Shown here piece after piece: positions 40,601 to 58,315 of a DNA stretch of 64,000 nt (position 1 is the stretch's first letter; the number at the start of each line of letters is the position of its first letter). The notes under the pieces are model-generated. The model worked only from the letters and a program-made list of their open reading frames with translations, was not told where the DNA came from and made no database searches. The translations under genes and the position numbers were made by a program. Origin of the DNA: Taxillus chinensis (Eukaryota; Streptophyta; Magnoliopsida; Santalales; Loranthaceae); NCBI GenBank assembly GCA_023512835.1, contig CM042085.1, positions 1,149,989-1,213,988 on the forward strand. The letters run 5' to 3'.

Positions 40601-41545
40601 TAACTTAAATTATCATATAGATAGTTGATTTCAAGAAATATAAATTATCATATTTTATGAGAAAAAATAAGATAAAGAATTAAGTAATGTTTCGTACAAG
40701 TTGAGTTTCTCCAGGCATACATAAATTGACAATATTCTACTAATTATGATTAAATTACTGATGAAAACTAAACAAATTAAGGACAAATGACATGCTGTTG
40801 TCACATCAAATGTGTACGATGAAACCCGCAGAAAAGATTTTTATAATATTTCATTAGAAAAATATTTGGTCATATATGGGCCTCATCATTTTATTTATCA
40901 TCCAGGCAACAAATGGTAATAATATAAATAGATCATTAATACCCATCATCATATAATATTCATAGCGTTGTAGTTATTATAATTAACCTAACGCGGCATT
41001 CATATCCTTAATCAATTATACCTTTTTTTTAAAAAAACTTTTAGCTTTTAATAATGGATGGAAACCAACATTTATTTTCCTAAACATTCATAGTTTCTGC
41101 AGAGTCAAGGTTTTATGTCACAAATTAAATTTGGATCAATTAGTAAAAGGTTTGGCTTTTAGAATTTGAGCTCGAACATATGTTGATGTGGGCAAGCTTA
41201 ATGAGTTAGAATCTGCTTATATTGCTTTATAAATTAATTAATTTATGAAAATTAGTTTATAATAATAGATTTATATTACTGAATTAATTATATTAATATT
41301 ATATTTATTAATTTGACGAAAAATATATATTACTATAGTTTTAAATTAATTTTAGTAAAAGAAATTAATATTTTTAATTTAAATACCGATTAATAAATCA
41401 ACTCGGGCGCATTTAATGGCGATGCAAACCGCTGGTGATATTTAATAATTAAAAAAAATCTCTCTAAAGAAAGAAGCAAATTGACAGAACGAGAACGACC
41501 ATTCTATCATTTCTATGTAATAATCAAAATAAAATAATCCAAAAA

Positions 41546-41587
<42 letters not shown>

Positions 41588-41616
41588 GCCGCCGCCTCAT
41601 CCTCATCCTAAAGACG
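37682..41616. other. Divergent promoter region, AT-rich, 3.9 kb
   Basis: Separates the divergent SYT3-like and IDH genes and should carry both promoters. A TA microsatellite lies at about 38056-38081. A (GATTTT)-type short repeat with a duplicated CAAACTGTGATA motif lies at about 39628-39705. A GC-rich island at about 39915-40030 stands out from the AT-rich surroundings. No gene was recognised; the frame across the GC island (39820-40050) matches nothing I know. Confidence 0.5.
41548..41584. repeat. (TC)n tract in the IDH leader
   Basis: An uninterrupted TC run of 37 bases ends 32 bases before the IDH start codon. Pyrimidine-rich tracts in this position are common in plant leaders and core promoters. 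Confidence 0.85.
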
Positions 41617-45076
<3,460 letters not shown>

Positions 45077-45708
45077 AAATACTCGTCGTTTGACTTTCAT
45101 TTTGTTTCTCTGCTAATATCTTTTAAGCCCAATCTTGAACCTTCATCCAAGCCGCCTATGGAGAATAAGAGCATGTCACCTTGAAGTCCATGAAGACTGA
45201 AGATTTCCCTAATCTTTGCCAAGTTTGTGAGTATAAATGGAGAAATAAACTAGAGCACGATTCTTTGCTGGCCCACCAGTGTCTCTGAAGCGCAAGCAGT
45301 TCATTCTACCAGGAAGGATACTGTAAAGAGATTAACTGCCTTCCTGGAGCTTGAGAAAAGTCTATGCAGGCGCCCTACACGTTTATTTTTGTCCTTACAT
45401 GCAAACTAAGCGCTTCATGGATAATTCATGTGATGTTCATTTATCCCATCATTTTGGAACAGGATCGTTCATTTTTCAAATTTTGTTGAATTTCTCATAT
45501 TGATATACGTTACACTATTAACAGGTTTCTGGTTGTATTGCTGTTATCAAACGTTTATGTTGTGCACAACATTTTAAGCACAAGGCAACTGATTCTAGAG
45601 GCGTTATGTGCGTGCGCGCGGTGTGAAGTATTTCTGGTTTTCTAGAAGTCGGCCTAGGAGGTTCCTGTAACTAATTTGTAGAACACAACATCGCAGTTCA
45701 TGGTGTGG
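45077..45708. other. IDH 3' region
   Basis: Downstream of the IDH stop. It should hold the 3' untranslated region and then spacer DNA leading to the upstream copy of the adenosine kinase leader. No other feature recognised. Confidence 0.5.
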
Positions 45709-46069
45709 CTTGCGTCTAGGTTGTAAACGATTCAACCACGCCATTTTGGGTTGTGAAGGACGCGAAATTTTCAGGCAGTGATGCCATAAAAAATTCCACT
45801 GTACTGTTGCGATGGAGGGGATTTAAAATGAACATAAACAGTTCAAAACCGCCTACATTTTCTCTCTCGGTTATTTCTTTATTACTTTCGGTGCAGCACA
45901 ACTTACTTACACTTCTAATAAAATTGAAGAAATGTGAAGGGTAAGGGTTGGTGAGATTTGACTTCAAGAATCAATCTCACCCGCCACAGGTCAGTCGACT
46001 ATAATGACTATAAACAACGGGGACTTTTGTGAGATCTGTGCTTCAGGCTTCAGCTTTCAGCTCTGTGGT
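45709..46069 (+). repeat. Upstream copy of the adenosine kinase promoter/leader
   Basis: This segment aligns, with indels, to 47850-48240. Shared strings in order are TTCAACCACGCCATTTT, CATAAACAGTT, CTACATTTT, GATTTGACTTCAAGA, TCAATCTCACC/TCGATCTCACC, AGTCGACTATAA, GGGGACTTTTG, GATCTGTGCT and TTTCAGCTCT. Homology stops about 20 bases before the position equivalent to the adenosine kinase start codon. It is followed within about 20 bases by copia sequence, so it drives no intact gene. Confidence 0.85.
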
Positions 46070-46074
46070 AGTAG

Positions 46075-46775
46075 CACTCTTCTTAGGTATTGAGGTTGCA
46101 TACTTACGTGGGGTATTTCTTTATCTAATACAAATATTTATTGGATATTCTCGATGATAGAGGATTCCTTAGTGCAAAGCTCGTTGACTATCGATCCTAA
46201 TGTTAAGTTTGATATTGAGTATATAATAAACTATTGTATGATCTAATTAAATATTGACAAGCTTAACTATTTGATTGATCAAATATCATATTTGTAGTGA
46301 GTATTGATACTTATGAATACCCATACTATGCATTTAAATGCAGCATTAAGAATTGTCATCTTAAGAATTATTTGAAGGGATCTAAGTCTTATGATGAGAA
46401 TTTCTACTCACAAATGGGTGTCATCTTAACATACAAAGTTATTATAATGTACATTGAGTCAATTGCCTAGTTGAAAAAGGAAAAATACCACTAGCTATAG
46501 GTATAAGCTATTCGTAACTTATTTGTTTGGAAAAATAAGAAACAATATGTGTTATCTAAGTCCAGTGAAGAAGTTTAATATAGGGCTTTGACATATGTGA
46601 CTAATGAGTTGATGTGCTATCAATGTTGTTTCAAGTTAGACATGTCTCCTCATGTCTCATTAATATTATATAATAATAGTCAGTATATTATTCATATTTC
46701 TTTTAATTTAGTATTTCTTGACGGACCAAACGTATTAAAATTCATTGTCATTTTATATGTTAGTGGTTAAAATCG
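46075..46775 (+). mobile_element. Degenerate Ty1-copia reverse transcriptase-RNase H remnant
   Basis: Broken frames match the end of copia pol. GIEVAYLRGVFLYL (about 46094-46135) and KYLLDILDDRGFLSAKLVD correspond to the usual GIEVARS...GIFLSQ and KYVLDLL...G strings. KNKKQYVLSKSSEE (about 46535-46570) and LYNNSQYIIHISFNLVF (about 46655-46710) correspond to the RNase H SKKQ...S-S-EAEY and LYCDNQSAIHIA-NPVF region. Many stops and shifts show it is long dead. It sits directly after the upstream copy of the adenosine kinase leader. Confidence 0.75.
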
Positions 46776-46794
46776 AACACAAGTTCTCACAGAA

Positions 46795-47790
46795 CATGTA
46801 TCTCTAACTATAAATTTACAAATATACTTGTAAATAAAACATATCCATTAATACATATCTCATATAAAATAAAATAAGAAAAATTAGTAAACAAAATTAT
46901 ACTTAAAAAAGTTGAACTTGAATCTCACACAAAGTATAAAAACATAATTATAATTATGAAACTACATTTGTAATTATAAATTAAATTTATTTATTAATAC
47001 ATGTACGAGTGATAAAATAAAATAAGGAAAATAAGAAAACAAAAGCACATTATTCATCCAAATAAATATTCAATAATATATTATTTACAAATAAATATAA
47101 AATAATAACTAAATTATTATTTGTTAAAATAATTAAAATAAAATCATATATTTAAATTTGTATATTATTAAAAGCATTACATTTAAATATTAATTATTAA
47201 ATTTGTTATTTAAAATGTAAATATATATAATACACATATCACAAGTAAAAATATGTAATGTTTTTATTATGTAACTTATAAATGTTTTTTATATAAAAAG
47301 TGATACAATATAATAATTAAAAAGTTGATTTTAAAATAAGTGATATAACATAATAATTAAAACTTTTATTTTAAACAATGATTTTAAGTAAATGTATAAA
47401 AATAGCATTTTATTATAAATTGGGTAAAAATAACTTATTTATTATTTTGATTTTTTTAAAATAAATGTATTGTTTTTAAATAAATGTATAATAGTAATTT
47501 TGGTTTTGTTTTATTGTAATTATTTTTAACAAATAATAATTAAATTATTAGTTTACATTTATTTATATATAATATATTTTTATTTTATTATTCGCATATA
47601 CATTAATAAATAAATTTAATTTACAATTATAAATGTAACTTATTGCTCATATTTTTATGTTTTGTGTGAAATTTGGATTTTACTTTTTTCAAATATAATT
47701 TTATTTAAATATTTTTTTTATTTTCTTTCATATGGTATATGTATTAATAAATATATTTTATTTTCATGTGTAGTTATAGCTTTAGTTATA
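46795..47790. mobile_element. Large AT-rich inverted-repeat (foldback/MITE-like) element
   Basis: The left part (46795-47180) and right part (about 47500-47790) are imperfect reverse complements. The left string AATTATAAATTAAATTTATT (about 46972-46991) pairs with AATAAATTTAATTTACAATT (about 47607-47626). CTCACACAAAGTATAAAAAC on the left pairs with TTTTTATGTTTTGTGTGAAA on the right, and ATTATTATTTGTTAAAATAA with its partner near 47520-47545. Inside are two adjacent copies of a 40-bp unit containing AAGTGATA-AATATAATAATTAAAA (about 47297-47378). No coding sequence and no clear target-site duplication were found, so the superfamily is unassigned. Confidence 0.6.
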
Positions 47791-47849
47791 ATCAACATTG
47801 ATTATATCGTGTACGTAGGTTAATGTATAATTCATATCTCAAGATACAG

Positions 47850-50924
<3,075 letters not shown>

Positions 50925-50968
50925 GTGTTCTATGAGCGATTTGAGTCAGAGTTTTGGAAATCTCTACG

Positions 50969-50999
<31 letters not shown>

Positions 51000-51446
51000 C
51001 AATGAGCGTAGAAAGACAGAAGAGTGAAGTTTAATGTATGAGCCCCTCCCAGAGCTGGTTTGAATATTGGAGAAGTTTAATCATGGAGCAGAATTGGCGT
51101 TTGGCCATTTATATTTGAATTGTGATGATGTTTCATATGAGTCCTGAATGTTTTCACACCATCATGAATATGCAAACTTTGGTCGCCGCGCCAACAAAAA
51201 CACACACAAACACAAACAAACAGCCACAACCCAAGGCCCTGGAAAATATGATGATGATGAAGCACCGTCTGGAGACAACCGGCGCGTGCATTTCCAAACC
51301 TAAAACGGAGCGTGGAGAAACCCTTCCCTCTCTGCATTTCTCCACTACCCCCCACTGCCTTCTTTGTCTTCTTCTACGCCAAAAAAAAAAAAAAAACCAG
51401 TGGATCAGACGCAAACGCGGATCGCACTCGCGACCACCGGACCGCC
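50925..51446. other. Short ADK-membrane protein spacer with (GTT)n repeat
   Basis: Holds the adenosine kinase 3' untranslated region and the leader of the next gene on the same strand. A (GTT)n run lies at about 50968-50999 soon after the stop. The downstream frame stays open from 51312, but the stretch to 51446 includes poly-A (poly-Lys) and reads as leader. Confidence 0.6.
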
Positions 51447-52850
51447 ATGAACCACCGACGCCCTCGTCCTCAATCGCCGCCGCCGACGAATCTTGACATA
51501 CGCGACTCCGCGCAACTTACCAAGCGGGCGACATCATTTTTCTTCTCCAGCTTCCTCACCTTCGTCTTCGTCTCCCTCCTCCTTTTCTTCTTCCGTACGA
51601 TCGTCGAGGATGGAGCCCGCTACGTCACCTCCTTCGTCGACCGCGACCCTTCCCTCAAGGCCCTCCTCTATCGCCTCGACTCCGCCGACGCTGCCGATCT
51701 TCGCCACTCCCGCGGCGGAGGAGAACCGTCCCGCCGCCTCCGCCGCCGTCCCCATCTCCTCTTCACTGGCGTCGGAGACCTCGACGACTTCTTGTCCGGC
51801 GACGTTGACCGCGGTCGCACTCTCTTCGGCCTCAACCCGAAGCCCCAGACGAATGCTAGCCTCGTGAAGTTGCGATTCTCCGATTCTTTGGAGGACAGCG
51901 GAATTCGGTTTTCGGAGATCGTTCGTCCTGGATTGACCTTCGAAGTCGAAGGCTTGTCCTTGGACGACGACGGCGGCGACAGTAATGGTGATAGGGGTGA
52001 AGAATCGGGGAATGGGCCGATTGGGTCGGACAAAGAACAGGACAGGGCTGTTGATTTCCACTTCTTGAGCCGAGGCTTGGACCTCGACCGTCACGACGCG
52101 GCAGCTTTGTTCTTTCTTGTGAGTTTCTTGTCTGCAGCCTATGGGTGGGCCATTCTGGGTTTTCTGGTCACATATTCTTGGATTCTCGGCATTGTGTTTG
52201 TTGCTGTTGTCAATGATTTGTTGGGGAGGTACAGTTCCTGTGTTGCCAATGTATGGGATGGGTCTAGGCTGGGAATTAAGAGGCTGTCTGGTTTCATTCT
52301 TGTGAGATGGGCTGTTAGGGATGCAGCGACTCAGCTTCTCGGTTTGTGGTTCTTTGGTGACGTTGAAGATCAGTATTCATTTTTCAGGCTCTTTGTGAGG
52401 TTGAAGTTGATGCCGTTCTCGGTTACGTCCCCTTGGGTTCAGGGTTTCGAGAAGGAGATTGCTGCGTTTGTGTTTGCGTGGTTCGTAGTGGATTTCTGTT
52501 TGGGATTCATTTTCGCTGTGGATTCTTGGGTTGCGATAGTTGACGCGAGGAGGACTGGGAGTGAAATCGTGAAGGAAGGCTGTTACCTATTGTCTACAAT
52601 GATAAACCAGGCTGTCCAGCTAAAATGTTTGGAAGCTATATTATGTGGATCACTTTTGAGATATGCTCTGGGAAGGCTTTGTGGGACATTCTTTGCAGTT
52701 ATGTTCCAGTCAGTGATGGAAGTTCACTTCATGATAGCTTGGCTACTATTTTACTTTGCGGCCAGATGTAAAGAGGCTAGTTCTGAGGGAAGAACATTTG
52801 GGTTCAGAGAGTTAGAAGGCTTATTGAGGGCCTTAGATGACATACATTAG
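51447..52850 (+). CDS. Uncharacterised plant multi-pass membrane protein
   Basis: Intronless frame of 467 residues; I cannot assign a function. The start MNHRRPRPQSPPPTNLDI is preferred because the in-frame extension to 51312 crosses a poly-A tract and looks like leader. A basic, Pro-rich head is followed by a strong hydrophobic segment (SFFFSSFLTFVFVSLLLFFF, about 29-48). A soluble, Arg- then acid-rich region (about 50-210, including RRLRRRPHLLF and LSLDDDGGDSNGDRGEES) comes next. Further membrane segments lie at about 218-260 (LFFLVSFLSAAYGWAILGFL, then SWILGIVFVAVVND), about 340-365 (AFVFAWFVVDFCLGFIFAVD) and about 410-440 (FFAVMFQSVMEVHFMIAWLL). The GC-rich 5' half contrasts with the later part. 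It lies about 520 bases downstream of ADK on the same strand, with its own leader. Confidence 0.82.
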   Translation: MNHRRPRPQSPPPTNLDIRDSAQLTKRATSFFFSSFLTFVFVSLLLFFFRTIVEDGARYVTSFVDRDPSLKALLYRLDSADAADLRHSRGGGEPSRRLRRRPHLLFTGVGDLDDFLSGDVDRGRTLFGLNPKPQTNASLVKLRFSDSLEDSGIRFSEIVRPGLTFEVEGLSLDDDGGDSNGDRGEESGNGPIGSDKEQDRAVDFHFLSRGLDLDRHDAAALFFLVSFLSAAYGWAILGFLVTYSWILGIVFVAVVNDLLGRYSSCVANVWDGSRLGIKRLSGFILVRWAVRDAATQLLGLWFFGDVEDQYSFFRLFVRLKLMPFSVTSPWVQGFEKEIAAFVFAWFVVDFCLGFIFAVDSWVAIVDARRTGSEIVKEGCYLLSTMINQAVQLKCLEAILCGSLLRYALGRLCGTFFAVMFQSVMEVHFMIAWLLFYFAARCKEASSEGRTFGFRELEGLLRALDDIH

Positions 52851-55594
52851 GTGTTGGGCGAGCATATCACTCTGGCTGTTTGGCATCAACTATAACATTG
52901 AAATAGTGGTAACTTTTTTTCACTCTGAGTTTTGTTTTTAATTTAAAATTTTAGCACATATGATTGGACACTGTCATTGTTTCGTGTACTCACCCATGGC
53001 ATGTTGTATGTATTCTTGTGTATAATTTCATGTGAACGTTTCATGTCTAGATTTATTTCTGTGATTGTTATTTCCCCCTGCTACATACATTTTTTTCATT
53101 AAGAACATAGTAGAGTAAATGAGAATTTGCTCACGGGTCACCAGTGATTCATTGAACTTGCTGAAGGTTTTGTGATTTATCTTCCAATTTCTATCATTTT
53201 TTTCCATGATTCATAATACATTCGTGGTCCAAATTTGTGCAAGGTTTTCGTAAAGGGAATTATTTGTTTGTTTTTGTCCAGTAGAAGATTGACAGCATTG
53301 TATATTGATGTTATGAAGCTATGAGCCATTATTATGTGTAACTGTTAAGTTTCAAAAGTGATTATGAAAGATATGTGAGACAGACTACTATAGGTATAGC
53401 CAGATAAGCAAGAAAGGAAGCATATAATTTTGCTTTATATAGTCATGAAACAAAGAGATTTCTTAGCTCAATTTGTAGGCTTATTTGAAGGCATCATTGT
53501 AAGTGCTCACCTTAGAAGCCGCTTACTCATATTAGCATTGACATAATTTTCTCAGCAGGTGTTAGATATACATTAACATCACGTGATCAAACCAAGGTGA
53601 GTGGCTGTTTCATTTAGTAAAGGAAATGTGTTGGACCCACAAGTGTTCCAAAAGTTTTGGTTACTAAGAATTGGACTCCAAAACCTATATAATACTATTC
53701 TATATATACTTGTTTGGGTTTTCAAACGTAGAAGCTGCCATGGTTGATTCTCCTAGTAGAGTTAGTTATTGTACCTTTGTACTTCATGCATTCATTGCTA
53801 AAAGTAAGTTAACAGAACTGATGTGCCTTGAGCATTTGTTATGTAAGGACTGTAAGTATGTGTCTCAATACTTTTTAGAGAAATGTTTTATTACATTATA
53901 ATTCTTTCATTATTATTAATCATTCCCACAATTCTTTACTGCCTAAAATTGCGATCTTCTTGGTTAAAAGGGTAACTCTGACAGTATTGGTTGCATTTAG
54001 AACTGATAAAATTAATTTATACATTTTTAGGTTGTGAGGGGAGGAAAAGTTCTCGTAAGCATGGATTTAGCAGCTTGGAGTTGATTAATGCTAGTTGGGT
54101 AACTCAAGGGTCGACGAACTGCCCATGCACTTATGGGTTGATGACCTATCTATCTTCCTTGAAATGGAACAAGCATGCAGACTATCTTATAGTTTCAGAT
54201 TTATCATCTCTCTTCTTGTACGTCTGGGACAAGCATGCAGACCAGCTTAAAGAAGTTCGCACCCTCACGGATAATGCTAAATAGGCCTGTTGGATAGTGG
54301 GAAGCCAATCATTGGCAGCCTATTTCTCATTAAAAAAGTTCAGTCATTTTTAAAGAAAGGTTGAAAATATGAATTCGTTCCTTACCCTGATGGATTCTTG
54401 ACGTCTTTTACTGAACTGTGAACAACATAGAGTTTTGGCATGCAATTCGTGACCCAGTCTGCAACTTCTTGTCCACATTTGAGGTGTGCTGGCTTGGCCC
54501 CCGTTATTCCTGTTATTCCTTGGGAATTTTTAATGAGCTTGCTGGCTTTCTGGGGTTTCTGCCTCCACATGCAATTCAATCATTGCTAAATACCCATGTA
54601 TTTAGCAACGGTACCCGATTCATTGGCCTTTTAATAGAGTTTCAAAGCTGTAAACCCTAAGTCACTTGTTTTGGTGAAAATTTTGAGATGCTTAGACAAA
54701 TAAGTATTCAAATTTACTGTAGTATGTTCATTATCTATGTACTTTCCTGCAAGTAATCTGAATGTTTAGCATCAATTGTAACATTCAAATAGAAATAATG
54801 TTTTGAACCCTGTATGTTTTTTCTTGTTTCAAGTTTATGTTGATTGATCTGTCTGTTCCGCGTAATCACTCCTGAAATAAATAATTGACCTCCAAATTTA
54901 TTGTTGTCGTTGTTTCCTTTGCTGCATATATTTTATGGTAAAGATTAAAGAACATTATATCAACATTGACTCTATAGCATCGAACCGGTAAAAATAGGAA
55001 AACAGAAATCCAAGCAGGCTTAAAAGAGCATTTGTATTTTATATTTTTATTTTAGAAAATAAATAGTATATTATTTGTTGTTTTTTATTTATAATTTTAT
55101 ATTTCATATTTTATTTATTATAGCTGATTAAAAATATATATTAAGAAATATATTTAAAATTATTTGAAAGAATAATGATCTATTAAATATAAAAATTTTC
55201 TTTTAAAAAATATGATATAAAATCTTTTTTATCAAAATACTAAAGTTATTTTTGAATTATAAGAAAAATATCATTATTGCTTATATCGTTTCAAAAATAC
55301 TCTCCATTACCCGCAGGGGAACCCGCCACTGTGATCAACAATGATTAATTGGCTTTTTTTTTTCTTTTGATTTCCATTGGGATTGAAAGATGGGTATGAC
55401 TCAATTTGTTTTGTTTTATAATATCATCTGTTCGTTGTTATCTGAGCAATTTGTTCGTTATAATATCAACAGGAGATTTGATTTCCATATAGTCCCTCCT
55501 AACGTTTTTGTTACTTCGTGTCGCCACTTGATAACGCTTAAAATCTTCATTATTATAATATATATACAAATAGGTAGAATGAAATAATATCTCT
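52851..55594. other. Intergenic, no recognised gene
   Basis: AT-rich sequence after the membrane protein gene. Open frames at 53671-53901, 53991-54284 and 54418-54660 lack family motifs. In the 53991 frame the string ACAAGCATGCAGAC occurs twice (about 54168 and 54228). The region could hold a long 3' untranslated region or a noncoding transcript; nothing in the sequence decides this. Confidence 0.45.
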
Positions 55595-55667
55595 GTTGCT
55601 GTGGTGTAGTGGTTATCACGTTTGTCTTACACACAAAAGGTCCCCAGTTCGATCCTGGGCAGCAACA
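55595..55667 (+). tRNA. trnV-UAC: tRNA-Val (anticodon UAC)
   Basis: A 73-base cloverleaf. The acceptor stem GTTGCTG pairs with CAGCAAC, with discriminator A. The D arm is GTGTAGTGGTTATCAC. The anticodon stem TTTGT/ACAAA encloses loop CTTACAC with anticodon TAC at 55628-55630. The T arm is CCCAGTTCGATCCTGGG. It is intronless, as expected for plant nuclear tRNA-Val. A run of seven T follows within about 15 bases (from 55675), a normal RNA polymerase III stop. The cleanly paired stems argue for a functional gene. Confidence 0.95.
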
Positions 55668-57490
55668 TCCGAAAGTTTTTTTAAAACTTTTTATGCTTAT
55701 TAGCGCATAAGAGTTCACACATTATAATTTTTTTAACGAATGCATTTAGAGGGCAGATTTGAATAATTTTCAGAAATTGAATTGGGCAAAAGTCACTCAC
55801 ATGTTTTACTTTAGATTCTTTGTTTTTTACAAGCCCTTTTTTATTTTGCCCTTATCTTCCATGAAATATATTTGAACTATAAAAGCATAAAAATATATAT
55901 ATTTTACCAACTCGATAATATTTATTGACTTCACGCCTTTCTTAAAAAAATGAAATAAAATAACATAATTAATGATAATATTTATTGAGTTTCGAATGGA
56001 AGATAAGGGCAACATTAAAAAAAAAAAGCTTGTAAAAAATAAAAAACAATGCTGTTGAATATAAATAGCTATTTTGTGGATTAATCTATCCATTTTCTCC
56101 AACCTTAATCCATAACCATTTCTCTCTCTCCACTATTGACGACCGTATTTTCTCTCTTCTCTCTTGATCTCCCTCTCTTGCAGTCATAGCTGGGTTCTTC
56201 CCTAACCCTCTCTCTATTTTTCTCCTCTCACATTCTCACATACACGGCTGGGGGATTAAGGGTTTAGAAGGGAGCACATACATACATTAGAGAGTCCATG
56301 CTCTCGAGCTATTAATGGTCTCCATGAATAACTAAAGATGGCATTAATAGTCTTATTTATTTATTTTTATTTTCACCTACCAAATTGTGTCTGTAAGTCT
56401 AACTCCTATATTTTTCACATTTATATTGTTGCCTCATCAAGATTTTCACATGTTTGCTTAATGTATGTTTTCCTCCTTTTCGTTATTTGCTCGATTTTGT
56501 TTAGACATGTATATGTTTGAAAGCAGTTGGAGAATAGGCAGCTCAAGCTTAGTCAAACATAGAAAGAGGTCCAACTTGTGTACACAATTTGATCCATTTG
56601 CGTGCAAAAATGATTCTTGCTCTCATATATGGCAAAATATATGTTTGACACGCCTTAATGCATATGCTACACATGAAATAAAATATATCTACTAGCCAGG
56701 GCAGATATTAAAATATCAAACAGCCCAACAATTAATGCTTGCAAATTGTGATAGGGTAGACATTCACATGTGATATACGGTCAAATTGGGTCTGAATTTA
56801 GTATGGTGACCCTATTTTTTAAGTTTTCCAACTAAAGCTTCCTTTAATGTTATGCTATATACACTGAAAAAATTCCCAAGTTGCCTGCATGTCATTTTTT
56901 TACAATTTTTGATACTGCAAAGTGAATATGAAAAGATAGTTGACTCCCTAATGATTCTAGTTCATTTTATAAATGAATTTCCTTGGAGTTCTAATAAAAT
57001 TTAGAAAGCACAACACGTAACTGATGCATTAATTGTATACTCTCTTTTTTTTCTTCCTTTTTCTGATCGGGTGAGTGCAAAAGGCCAAAAGCCGAAAATA
57101 ATGATGAGCCGTACGAAAAACAAGTTCATCATAACAAAAATCACAGCAGTGGTTGGAATGGCGCGCGCCGTTTACAATTGTAATGAACAAAACATCTCAA
57201 TATGTTTATTGTCTGTCCGTGGGTGCAAATTAATTAATCCTTTAGGCTTGGAACCAGGACGAGATTGAAGGTGGGCTCTAAAGCCAAATAACCAACCAAG
57301 CCGATTTGAAGGTACACACATGAAGTCCACATTTCACTCCCTACTATATATAGCGCGGTCCGCGATTCTTGGATTAACACACTCACAAGCAAAATAAGAC
57401 CAATGTCATATGTATTTCAACAATGGTTAATGAATTACTAGCTAGATCAATTGAAATTAATACATATAATCGTTCATATTTGGCGATTAA
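55668..57490. other. Intergenic, AT-rich
   Basis: After the tRNA terminator the sequence is AT-rich without a recognised gene. A near-repeated string around 55840-56030 (CCTTATCTTCCAT-GAAA and its complement ATGGAAGATAAGGGCAA) suggests a small decayed inverted repeat. Open frames at 56338-56695 and 57071-57268 show no motif. Confidence 0.45.
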
Positions 57491-57844
57491 TTAGTAGGAG
57501 TTTAAGGAACTTCGAATGACGCCCAGGAAAATGTGCTCATCGCAAGGGATGCAGAGTTTGGAGTCGGCATTAATGAAATCATACTCATCCCGAGCAGCTT
57601 GGAGCAATGCCTGGAACAAGGGGTGAGTGAGCAAGGTGATGTTGACCACAAACCTCTTACGATTCTCGCCTACGTACACCACAATATGACCCTTGGGCAC
57701 ATCTCTTGGAATGGACCCTTTTTCTTCAAACATGGAAGGCCACAGTAACGTCCACGGCCCAGAGCAATTTTTTGCACCTCGGATCTGCTTCCTGCCCATT
57801 TCCCGCCACTTCCTCAGGTATCCTCTCATCAACTTCCCTTTCAT
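57491..57844 (-). CDS. SAUR: SAUR family protein (small auxin-up RNA)
   Basis: Small auxin-inducible regulator; SAUR proteins promote cell expansion by inhibiting PP2C.D phosphatases and so activating plasma-membrane H+-ATPases. Intronless, as usual for SAURs, with 117 residues. The basic N-terminus (MKGKLMRGYLRKWREMGRKQ) precedes the conserved SAUR core: IPRDVPKGHIVVYVGENRKR, FVVNITLLTHPLFQALL, DEYDFINADSKLCIPCDE and HIFLGVIRSSL. A TATA-like element lies 85 bases upstream of the start (57929-57934). No neighbouring SAUR copy is present, although SAURs often occur in tandem. Subgroup not determined. Confidence 0.94.
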   Translation of the reverse strand: MKGKLMRGYLRKWREMGRKQIRGAKNCSGPWTLLWPSMFEEKGSIPRDVPKGHIVVYVGENRKRFVVNITLLTHPLFQALLQAARDEYDFINADSKLCIPCDEHIFLGVIRSSLNSY

Positions 57845-57928
57845 GACAGAGCAGAGAAAAGTTTAGAACAAGTGAAGCGAGGGAGATAATATGAGGTGGT
57901 GACTGGTGAGGAAGGGAGTGAGACGACA

Positions 57929-57934
57929 TATATA
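57929..57934 (-). promoter_or_regulatory. TATA box of the SAUR gene
   Basis: TATATA within GTATATATGTC on the minus strand, 85 bases upstream of the SAUR start codon, a spacing compatible with the short leaders of SAUR genes. Assigned on position and composition only. Confidence 0.4.
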
Positions 57935-58280
57935 CATTTATCTAGAGCGCGTGTGGATAGATGAAGTCGCGTGTGTGTTTGTCCGTGTGTGTAATACCAT
58001 TAGTTTAGTTTAGCTGCCAGCTGCTTAAACAACAGTGGAGGTGGACAGGATGTCGCAGGGACATGCATACCCTGGTATTTTTTACCAACACATGATGATT
58101 TTTATATAAATCGTTCTCTCTCTCTCTCTCTCCAGAGAAGAGTTGGAGGATCACATTAGCCGTTAGTATATATGATCTCTTCTTGTAAATTTGGGGTTAA
58201 TTAGTACGTACTTCGACCGGCTTGAAGACAATCATAAGATTTTTGATAGAACTACCAAGTCTCATGATTTTAATCACAGT

Positions 58281-58315
<35 letters not shown>

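Noticed and set aside
51312..51446. 45-residue extension of the membrane protein
   Set aside because: Crosses a poly-A tract encoding Lys runs and has leader-like composition; the Met at 51447 is preferred but not proven.
51534..52094. Minus-strand frames across the membrane protein gene
   Set aside because: Shadow of a GC-rich coding sequence; acidic/low-complexity translation without motifs.
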